In this document: piece after piece, positions 1-5,456 of the stretch
Layout of the letters: every line of letters starts with the position of its first letter
How positions within the stretch are numbered: the first letter of the stretch is position 1
Origin: Planctomycetaceae bacterium
Lineage (GTDB): Bacteria > Planctomycetota > Planctomycetia > Pirellulales > Thermoguttaceae
Length of the DNA: 5,510 nt
Assembly: GCA_031266315.1 (NCBI GenBank)
Contig: JAISBG010000582.1
Coordinates: 1-5,510 of the forward strand
Reading direction: 5' to 3'
Program-made: the position numbers and the translations under genes
Notes under the pieces: model-generated
What the model saw: only the letters and a program-made list of their open reading frames with translations
What the model was told of the DNA's origin: nothing
Databases searched by the model: none

Positions 1-310
1 TCTGACGCTTTCCGACCCAAACCGACCAGTTTTGAAACAGGGTTTTAACATAGTTTTTACAAGCAAATAAACTCAAAAAAAAGGGAAAATGCCAAAAGTG
101 TTTTACATAACTCCAAATAAGTAAAAGGTTACGAAACAAGCGGTTTTCCAAATCATCCAAAAAATCGCAATGACTAATAAAAAAACCGCTCTTGAACCAA
201 GGGGTTGCCCACCTCATGATTGCCTATGAAATATTACCAATTCTTTTACGATTCCCGTGTAAAACACCTAATCCGGTAGAATCAGAAATTTTCTTTTTGC
301 CGTCTGTTCC
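1..310. other. Non-coding, AT-rich left edge
   Basis: I see no gene, RNA or clear structure in this stretch. It has A-rich runs (for example 71-90). A tiny 11-codon reading frame at 89-124 is preceded by AAGGG but is too short to accept. The end or promoter of a gene beyond the window edge cannot be excluded. Confidence 0.5.
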
Positions 311-366
311 CGGAGTTTTCCGAACATGTTCGGAGATTTCCCGATTGTCGTCGGAAGTTTTCCACG
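311..366. repeat. Degenerate ~20-bp tandem repeats with a perfect 16-bp palindrome
   Basis: Three successive units begin CGGAG(T/A)TTTCC or CGGAAGTTTTCC at 311, 331 and 352, spaced 20 and 21 bp apart. At the first junction lies TCCGAACATGTTCGGA (319-334), a perfect 16-bp palindrome. The third unit runs directly into the left arm of the composite inverted repeat that starts at 355, so the array may belong to the same element. No protein is predicted. Confidence 0.55.
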
Positions 367-447
367 CCCCTTTAGGGGCATTGCATAACAACCCACCGCG
401 TTGCGGTGGGTTGTTACGCATTGCCCTTGCAGGGCGTAGGAAAACTT
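355..447. repeat. Left composite inverted repeat (structured palindromic element)
   Basis: A 93-bp imperfect palindrome centred on 401. The outer arms begin AAGTTTTCC at 355 and are mirrored by GGAAAACTT ending at 447. Inside each arm is a small hairpin: GCCCCTTTAGGGGC (366-379) and GCCCTTGCAGGGC (423-435). The centre is a strong hairpin, AACCCACCGC (390-399) with GCGGTGGGTT (403-412) around a 3-base loop. The arms differ at only a few positions. Between the outer and central hairpins lie TTGCATAAC (381-389) and its mirror GTTACGCAT (413-421), a box also found in the right-hand elements. Open frames crossing it are by-products of its stop-poor palindromes. Confidence 0.85.
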
Positions 448-691
448 GCAATCCTACTGGGTTGATGTATATTTGACCGACTTTTTTACCTACGATGCGT
501 AACATGAGCTATTAACTAATCCATTACCTCATTGATCCTTTTTGATGAGATAATGAGGTTAGGATATTTTTTGCCGTTTTTGCTACTGAGGTTATTTTGT
601 CAAGTTTTTTTGTTGCGAAAACTTAATTTCGATCATTAGAAAATACCGAACAGAACACTAACGCAGATACTTTTAATTCTGATCCTCAACT
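448..691. other. Non-coding region downstream of the large gene
   Basis: This stretch lies between the stop codon of the minus-strand gene (692-694) and the left palindromic element. It holds a further copy of the 9-mer box in reverse orientation (ATGCGTAAC, 495-503) and two weak inverted repeats (526-559 and 602-624). No convincing gene or intrinsic terminator for the large gene is visible, so its transcript end may be factor-dependent. Confidence 0.5.
526..559. repeat. Weak inverted repeat, possible plus-oriented terminator
   Basis: ACCTCATT (526-533) pairs with AATGAGGT (552-559) around an 18-base loop. A T run follows at 567-572 on the plus strand only. Read along the minus strand, the direction of the large gene, no T tract follows, so it is a poor terminator for that gene. 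No plus-strand gene ends here either. Confidence 0.25.
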
Positions 692-3600
692 TTATGACCA
701 TTTCGGTAAAGAAAATTTCAACGCCTTAGTCGGAAGTGCCGCAAAAACACCGCCTAATTCCGAATCGGTATAAGTAACAACTAATTGAAACTGAATTGAT
801 TTTAGTTGCGTTAAATCATCAAAAGCCGATGCAATTTCAGAAAGGGAAACAACATCTGATACAAAAAACGGTTTGCGCGGATCATTGACTAATGTAACAG
901 TAATATCGCGTAATTCTTTTGCTCCGATAAGAATTCCAGTTGATTTATCAATTTTCGCCTTGTCATCGGCAACATATAATTTATACTGAAACGAAATTGT
1001 CGGCGATGTCGGTAACAAATTTTTTGTATCGTTTTGAGACGGCGATTGAATCCCGAATTTAACACCGTAATTACTACTATTGTCAAGGGCAAAACCGGAT
1101 TTGGTGAATGTTGCCAGAGGAATTGTTGCCGTTTTAAATTTCGTTTCTTTTCCATAAACAACCTGAGTCGCCGCCGCCAATGTTGACGAGTTGACCGTAA
1201 TAATCCGTACAAAATATTGTGTGTTCGGGTTCAATTGTGTACCAAGATCAAATGGTTGCGATTTGTTCGTAATTTGTTCGACAACAGCGGAATTCCAATC
1301 CGGTTTGCCTTTGGCATTGACAACATCGGTGTATTCAACATAGTGGTTTAAAACAGTACCCGATGGAATATTTTTCGGCTCCGTCATTGTCAAACCGCCA
1401 GCGGAAACAATCGTAATCTTTTTACTATCCATTTTGACGATGGAGGCGGGATAATCGTTCGTCGTTACGGAAATGCTTAGTTTGGAGGACATTTTTTCGT
1501 TGGTTTTACCGGCGGCGGCAACCGCGTAAATCTCAACCGTGTATTTGCTTTTCGGTGTTAATGTTGCGTTAATGGAATATTCCTGTGTTCCGGCGGCAAC
1601 ATAAGCATATTCAATCAACGCTTTATTCGCATCATAAACTAAGACTTTATATTGTATCGGCACTAATGTTGTTGGAAATGTTGTTTCGGAATCTTTCCAA
1701 TATACTTTTGCGGAAGTTGATGTAATCACATTAGAATTACTCGATTTTTTCGGCGTTGCAATTTTGAGAGAAGTCGAGGCACCGGAACTTGCGGCAATCG
1801 GAGTCGGTTCGGGGTCTTTTGTGTTACCGTAATTAAAATAAGTCGGTGTTGATGCAACCGCGTAAGTTTTGTCTGCACGGACAATTACCTGATAACGGGT
1901 TAGCGTCGTAAGTAGAGAATGACGAATATACGTTTCCGTTTTTGCGTCCGGATTGATTGTGATTTCAATTGGTGTTGCGCCGGTTACAGGAGTGTTGGTT
2001 CCCGAATCGACGCCGATAATCGCAACAATATATCCGCCGGTATAATTCGCCGGTGCTTTCCATGTAATTTTAACGGCATCGACTTTACTTGTTCCGACCT
2101 GAACTTTCGACGCTACTGTTGTTTTAACTTCGGTAACCGCTCCAACCGGAATATTCGCTCCAGCACCCGCCTGACGTGTTTTGAACTTATCGGAAACAAG
2201 AATCACTTCAGGAATTTTATTAATCGTTGCAGTAACCATGTATTCGTAATCCGTTTCGGCATTGAGTCCTGTTAGGGTTACGGTTGTTTTGGTTGTTGTT
2301 TCCTGTTCCGTCCACTCGTTACCGGTTTTCAGCCAGACGGTATATTGATTTCCTGTAACGGAAAAACTTTTATTCGGTTTTGTCCATGTTATTGTTACCG
2401 CATTTGTTGTAACACCGGAAGCGGAAACGGTTGAACCAAATTCGGATGGCAAATCGCCAACGACGTAAGAATGTTGATACGCTCCCATATCAACCGCCCC
2501 GCGATTATGTCTTGAGTTGCCTTCCTTATCTTTTGTAACACCAACCGGAACTAGTGCAATGTTACCCTTTCCCAATGCGGGAGATTCGTTTTCGATAAGA
2601 TGTAAATCCCATGTTTCCCAAAGTCCAGCCGACCATGTAGAATATATAGAATATGTTTCAAATTTCGGATCAATTTTGTTTGTCGCATCAGCCGAGTAAC
2701 GAGAATCAGAACCAACCGTGATATTTGTTACCGAAGATTGATACCGAATCAGTGAAGCGTTGACTTTAACTTTGCCGCCGGTGTTCATCAAAAAATTGTT
2801 ACCGTCCGAATTATTGTAAGCGATAATCGAGTTATTGACGGTTAAATTAGAGTAAACCGCAATAACACCGGTATTGCCGACGATATGCGAATTATTGACG
2901 GTTGTTGATTTCGCCTGCAAATTCAACGGATTACCCTTATTTCCGACAATCAAAGAGTTTGTTATTTCCACCGTTCCAGACGTGAGAACAATTCCTTTGG
3001 AATTACTGTTTCCGGCAAGTGTTGAGTTCATCACCAACAGAGAACCGCTTGCTTGGATATTGAAAGTTGTTTCGGTATTGACGTTTCCTGTAACAACAAC
3101 ATTGATCAGAGATAAATTCCCATATACCAAACCGGCTCGATCTCCCGTTCCTCCGGTCAATGTTAAATTTCGGAACGTTATTTCGCCGTTTGCTGTAATG
3201 TAAAAACCGTTCAAACCAATATTAATACTAATATTTTGTTCCGTTCCGTCAATAACAAGTCCCTTTTGTTGTAACCTTAATAGTTCGTAGTTCTCAAGGT
3301 AAATGGTTTGATTTTTCAGAGAATCCGCGAATTTTATCACTGTATTCTGACCAGCATAGAAAACAGCTTTTTGAAGCGATAAGACTTTGCTTTGAAGTCC
3401 TACCGGCACCGACGCTGAAGTAACTATAATTTCCGATTTTCCCCAAAACTTAAAATCACCAATATCGTTTAGAAAATTCCTGACAATCGCTTCTTTTTGA
3501 AACCATTTATCTGTTGCGTTTTGAGGAACAAAATCGCCTGCCAAAACCACTTCAAATGTTGTTGTCCAATCTTCAAAAGGATATGTTTTACCGTAATCTC

Positions 3601-4648
3601 TGGCAAAATCACCATTTTGCGAACCGGATTTTTTGGAATTACCGTTCCATGAAATCGAAACTAATTGCTGATAATAGGACGAATGGTGCCAGTTATGCGC
3701 AAATTCATGAATGATGACAAATTTACTTGATGTGTACACGGAATCCAGAGTGATCGTGTTGCCGCCATTCGTTCCGAGAATATCGCTCCCAAGCTCGCCG
3801 TGTGTAGCAATAAGCATATCAACCGGCACATGAGATTCAGAACAAAAAAACCTGTAGTTTCCCAAAAGGTTATAAACGTAATGGATTACATCGACAACAC
3901 CGAAAAAATCTTTATCTGTCCAGGACTGAAGCTCAATATCAATCATTCCTGTATCGGAAAAAGTAAGATTGGCGTCGTCTTTGCCGGAAGCCGCTGAATC
4001 AATCGAACTGTCGCTCGCCCAATCATCGCCATTTACTATTTTACTTCGCCAAAGAAACGCCGAACTTCCTGTTCCCGTGTTATAAAAAACATTCGTTCCG
4101 GTTCCGCCAATAAGCAAATCATTACCGTTACCACCGTTAAAAGTGTTCGAACCGGCACCGCCCATCAAATCATCATTACCGTTACCGCCGTTAATCGTAC
4201 ACGCCACCGTAACATAAACATCGTTATACCACGCCTTAAATGTATCGTCTCCGTCGTAACCATTGAAAACGATAGAAGTAACACCAGCGTATGTTGTTGT
4301 ATCAAGTTGCGTAAAAAAATCTCCGTAGGAAGCGGAAACATAAATTTCATAACTGCCGTTGCTAATTTCACGAACCTGTACCCAATCGTCATTGTCCGTT
4401 CCTTCGATTGTCAGAACACCACTACCGGAAACTGTTGCGGCAACTAATGATCCGGCGGATTCCGAACTGAACAAGACTTCATTCTGAAAATTCAAAACAT
4501 CTTGAACGTCCTGAATATTTTGAATATTTTGAACATTCTGAACAATAGTGTTTGCGGAAAGAAGTTCCCGATTTTCCAAAATCTCGAAACTCAAAGATTT
4601 TCGACACAATTGATGGAATAACCGTTTCGTTTTTCTTGTCTGGTACAT
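692..4648 (-). CDS. Large secreted multidomain protein: LEPR-XLL-like signal, RTX-like repeats, HExxH metallopeptidase region, beta-helix, Fn3-like domains
   Basis: Complete 1318-residue ORF, probably an extracellular or surface protein with a protease-like module. Visible order: basic N-terminus, then LENRELLSA (residues 24-32), a variant of the planctomycete LEPR-XLL export signal; Q/N-rich 3-residue repeats (36-53); four RTX-like GGxGxDxLx nonapeptides (154-189), predicted to bind calcium; a zinc-peptidase-like region (~230-400) with HEFAH at 314-318 and FARDYG...PFEDWTTTFE after it, where E359 is a plausible third zinc ligand; a parallel beta-helix with short N-S-x-I/L-x-G-N turns (~425-650); a segment resembling the choice-of-anchor-Q pattern (DPKF...SPALGKG...GAVDMGAY, 659-724); about four fibronectin III-like domains (~734-825, 835-938, 957-1063, 1066-1174); an unassigned C-terminal beta-rich part (1176-1318). 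Start: an in-frame TAA at 4655-4657 lies two codons upstream of ATG 4646-4648, and the signal begins there. No Shine-Dalgarno sequence is seen. No classical hydrophobic signal peptide or C-terminal anchor is obvious. Domain limits are approximate, and the substrate and enzymatic activity are unknown. Confidence 0.93.
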   Translation of the reverse strand: MYQTRKTKRLFHQLCRKSLSFEILENRELLSANTIVQNVQNIQNIQDVQDVLNFQNEVLFSSESAGSLVAATVSGSGVLTIEGTDNDDWVQVREISNGSYEIYVSASYGDFFTQLDTTTYAGVTSIVFNGYDGDDTFKAWYNDVYVTVACTINGGNGNDDLMGGAGSNTFNGGNGNDLLIGGTGTNVFYNTGTGSSAFLWRSKIVNGDDWASDSSIDSAASGKDDANLTFSDTGMIDIELQSWTDKDFFGVVDVIHYVYNLLGNYRFFCSESHVPVDMLIATHGELGSDILGTNGGNTITLDSVYTSSKFVIIHEFAHNWHHSSYYQQLVSISWNGNSKKSGSQNGDFARDYGKTYPFEDWTTTFEVVLAGDFVPQNATDKWFQKEAIVRNFLNDIGDFKFWGKSEIIVTSASVPVGLQSKVLSLQKAVFYAGQNTVIKFADSLKNQTIYLENYELLRLQQKGLVIDGTEQNISINIGLNGFYITANGEITFRNLTLTGGTGDRAGLVYGNLSLINVVVTGNVNTETTFNIQASGSLLVMNSTLAGNSNSKGIVLTSGTVEITNSLIVGNKGNPLNLQAKSTTVNNSHIVGNTGVIAVYSNLTVNNSIIAYNNSDGNNFLMNTGGKVKVNASLIRYQSSVTNITVGSDSRYSADATNKIDPKFETYSIYSTWSAGLWETWDLHLIENESPALGKGNIALVPVGVTKDKEGNSRHNRGAVDMGAYQHSYVVGDLPSEFGSTVSASGVTTNAVTITWTKPNKSFSVTGNQYTVWLKTGNEWTEQETTTKTTVTLTGLNAETDYEYMVTATINKIPEVILVSDKFKTRQAGAGANIPVGAVTEVKTTVASKVQVGTSKVDAVKITWKAPANYTGGYIVAIIGVDSGTNTPVTGATPIEITINPDAKTETYIRHSLLTTLTRYQVIVRADKTYAVASTPTYFNYGNTKDPEPTPIAASSGASTSLKIATPKKSSNSNVITSTSAKVYWKDSETTFPTTLVPIQYKVLVYDANKALIEYAYVAAGTQEYSINATLTPKSKYTVEIYAVAAAGKTNEKMSSKLSISVTTNDYPASIVKMDSKKITIVSAGGLTMTEPKNIPSGTVLNHYVEYTDVVNAKGKPDWNSAVVEQITNKSQPFDLGTQLNPNTQYFVRIITVNSSTLAAATQVVYGKETKFKTATIPLATFTKSGFALDNSSNYGVKFGIQSPSQNDTKNLLPTSPTISFQYKLYVADDKAKIDKSTGILIGAKELRDITVTLVNDPRKPFFVSDVVSLSEIASAFDDLTQLKSIQFQLVVTYTDSELGGVFAALPTKALKFSLPKWS
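4082..4189 (-). repeat. RTX-like nonapeptide repeats (coding)
   Basis: Residues 154-189 of the large protein read as four consecutive nonapeptides: GGNGNDDLM, GGAGSNTFN, GGNGNDLLI and GGTGTNVFY. Two keep the full GGxGxDxLx calcium-binding pattern of hemolysin-type (RTX) repeats; the second and fourth have N in place of the key D. Four copies suffice for a short beta-roll only. A related GYDGDDTF sequence (residues 130-137) precedes the block. The block sits between the export signal and the peptidase-like region. Confidence 0.8.
4501..4545 (-). repeat. In-frame 9-bp minisatellite in the 5' part of the gene
   Basis: Five consecutive 9-bp units, seen on the plus strand as variants of TTTGAACAT (4501-4509, 4510-4518, 4519-4527, 4528-4536, 4537-4545), encode the three-residue periodicity V/I-Q-N/D just after the LENRELLSA signal (about residues 35-49). 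Because the unit is a multiple of three, gain or loss of copies would change linker length without a frameshift. Confidence 0.8.
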
Positions 4649-4653
4649 GGAAA

Positions 4654-4680
4654 ATTATAGACAATATTGTGTTGAGTCAA
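4654..4680 (-). promoter_or_regulatory. Candidate proximal promoter giving a (near-)leaderless mRNA
   Basis: On the minus strand TTGACT (4675-4680) is followed after 15 bp by a perfect TATAAT (4654-4659). Only five bases (TTTCC) separate the -10 box from the ATG of the large gene, so transcription would start at or within a base or two of the start codon. This agrees with the missing ribosome-binding site. The 15-bp spacer is shorter than the usual 16-18 and contains the perfect 10-bp palindrome ACAATATTGT (4661-4670). Next to it is GTTGA-G-TCAAC (4671-4681), which overlaps the -35 box and could be an operator. AT-rich DNA yields chance boxes, hence moderate confidence. Confidence 0.42.
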
Positions 4681-4696
4681 CAGGTTAAACGTTTCC

Positions 4697-4730
4697 GAAA
4701 TATTTTAAAAAATATCTCATAAAATATTTC
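4697..4730. repeat. AT-rich inverted repeat upstream of the large gene
   Basis: GAAATATTTT (4697-4706) and AAAATATTTC (4721-4730) are perfect 10-bp inverted arms around a 14-base spacer. The repeat lies about 50 bp before the start codon, just upstream of the proximal promoter and inside the leader of the distal one. It may be a regulator-binding site, an AT-rich promoter-upstream element or simply low-complexity sequence. The pairing is all A/T except for one pair, so a stable RNA hairpin is unlikely. Confidence 0.5.
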
Positions 4731-4874
4731 ACAAAAAGACATTAGAAGTATAGCATATTGGGAACTGTTTTACAAGAATAATTTTTTTGCGAAAAAAACC
4801 TATTTGACAGAATTTGCAGGATAAAAATCAAAATAACTGATGTTACGCATGATAGGCAGAAAGGATATGAAGAA
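4731..4874. other. AT-rich spacer upstream of the large gene
   Basis: It contains the distal promoter candidate, the all-A/T hairpin TTTTTTTGCGAAAAAAA (4782-4798) and one copy of the 9-mer box GTTACGCAT (4842-4850). No gene is visible. Confidence 0.5.
4747..4775 (-). promoter_or_regulatory. Candidate distal promoter with extended -10
   Basis: On the minus strand TTGTAA (4770-4775, 4/6 to the -35 consensus) is followed after 17 bp by TATACT (4747-4752, 5/6 to TATAAT). TGC directly before the hexamer gives the extended -10 pattern TGn. Transcription would start near 4740, giving a leader of about 90 nt that contains the AT-rich inverted repeat 4697-4730. It is an alternative or addition to the promoter abutting the ATG. 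It rests on consensus matching only. Confidence 0.4.
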
Positions 4875-4922
4875 TTTGTCAAAGTATTTGTCAAAGTATT
4901 TGTCAAAAAATTTGTCAAAAAA
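4875..4922. repeat. Four tandem 12-bp AT-rich repeats
   Basis: Two copies of TTTGTCAAAGTA (4875-4886, 4887-4898) are followed by two of TTTGTCAAAAAA (4899-4910, 4911-4922). Each unit carries the small odd palindrome TTTG-T-CAAA. On the minus strand each also reads as TTGACA, a perfect -35 hexamer, but no good -10 lies at the right distance. The array sits directly beside the first large right-hand palindrome and about 230 bp upstream of the gene. It could be a slippage-prone microsatellite, a multi-site protein-binding array or a DNA-unwinding-type element. Confidence 0.85.
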
Positions 4923-4930
4923 TATTTTCC

Positions 4931-5157
4931 GTAGCCCCGCATGGGGCGTGATGTGCATAACCGGCGGTGAAGCGAAGCGCAACCGCCGGCTCGGAACTTA
5001 TCCCAAACAAAGCCCTGCAAGGGCGAGATAATTTCATGATTTTTTGATCAATGTTTGATAATCTCGTCCCTGCGGGACTTTTGAGAGCGTGCGGCAATAG
5101 TCCGGCGGTTGCGCTTCACTCCACCGCCGGTTATGCACATCACACCCCTGCGGGGTT
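4931..5157. repeat. Right structured palindromic element 1 (~227 bp)
   Basis: A large imperfect palindrome centred near 5045. Hairpins mirror each other: A GCCCCGCATGGGGC (4934-4947) with A' ACCCCTGCGGGGT (5144-5156); B at 4961-4989 with B' at 5102-5130 (both CCGGCGG...CCGCCGG, two differences in 29 bases); C GCCCTGCAAGGGC (5012-5024) with C' GTCCCTGCGGGAC (5066-5078). The coordinate sums of all pairs agree (10090-10091), so the symmetry is nearly gap-free. Between A and B lies GTGCATAAC (4953-4961), mirrored by GTTATGCAC (5130-5138). Arms differ mainly in loops or by changes that keep stems paired. No coding function is seen. Confidence 0.9.
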
Positions 5158-5232
5158 ATTCAAATTCAAGTCCTACGGATTTGCTCACGAAAAGTCCAAG
5201 TCAAGGTGAAGATATTATTATTCATAATTCCT
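5158..5232. repeat. Spacer with a remnant hairpin of the element-2 type
   Basis: Between the two large palindromes, CAAGTCCTACGGATTTG (5167-5183) forms a stem like the terminal A hairpins of element 2 (AAGTCCGTAGGACTT), with one G-T mismatch or wobble pair. AAAAGTCC follows at 5190-5197. It is probably a decayed or partial copy of the same family. Confidence 0.5.
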
Positions 5233-5456
5233 AAGTCCGTAGGACTTTAACATGGATAACCCCGTGCAAGTGCAACGCAGCACGGGGCATTAAGTAATAC
5301 ACCACCACAACCGGAACTACGTAGTAGTTCAACAGAGAAAAGTTATCCTTGCCGTGAGCGTGTTGAACTGCTACGCAGTTCGGTGTAAGGGGATTCCGTT
5401 TACCCCGTGCTGCACTTCGTTTGCACGGGGTTATCCACGTGAAAGTCCTACGGACT
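5233..5456. repeat. Right structured palindromic element 2 (~224 bp)
   Basis: A second large imperfect palindrome, centred near 5345. Hairpin A AAGTCCGTAGGACTT (5233-5247) mirrors A' AGTCCTACGGACT (5444-5456). B (5260-5287) mirrors B' (5403-5430); both have the 8-bp stem CCCCGTGC/GCACGGGG. C GAACTACGTAGTAGTTC (5314-5330) mirrors C' GAACTGCTACGCAGTTC (5365-5381). The A-B linkers hold ATGGATAAC (5252-5260) and GTTATCCAC (5430-5438). Size and order are the same as in element 1, but the stem sequences are different. No gene lies inside. Confidence 0.9.

Noticed and set aside
89..124. 11-codon reading frame preceded by AAGGG
   Set aside because: Too short, no conservation evidence and no recognisable leader-peptide context; a purine run before an ATG is expected by chance here.
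319..334. LexA/DinR-type SOS box
   Set aside because: CGAAC and GTTCG are present but separated by 2 bases rather than the 4 of the Bacillus-type box, and no SOS gene lies downstream.
192..505. Open frames of 93-94 codons on both strands over the left palindrome
   Set aside because: Both overlap the inverted repeat and mirror each other's peptide (PPRCGGLL / PPQRGGLL). They have no plausible start context or family, so they are by-products of a stop-poor palindrome.
602..624. Intrinsic terminator of the large gene
   Set aside because: AAGTTTT/AAAACTT is a weak A/T stem with no T tract following it on the minus strand.
889..4664. Other open frames inside or overlapping the large gene (for example 889-1212, 1919-2275, 2874-3203, 4165-4392, 4479-4664)
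   Set aside because: They lie in alternative frames of a continuous 1318-codon gene whose translation shows recognisable domains throughout.
4782..4798. Terminator-like hairpin of seven T, GCG, seven A
   Set aside because: The stem is made only of A-T pairs, and no gene is seen ending there.
4742..5097. Several 60-92-codon frames over the 12-bp array and element 1
   Set aside because: Their peptides are simply translations of the tandem repeats (FDKYFDK, LTNTLTN) and of the hairpins. They overlap each other on both strands and resemble no protein.
4931..5456. CRISPR array
   Set aside because: The repeats are inverted rather than regularly spaced direct repeats with unique spacers, and no cas gene is present.
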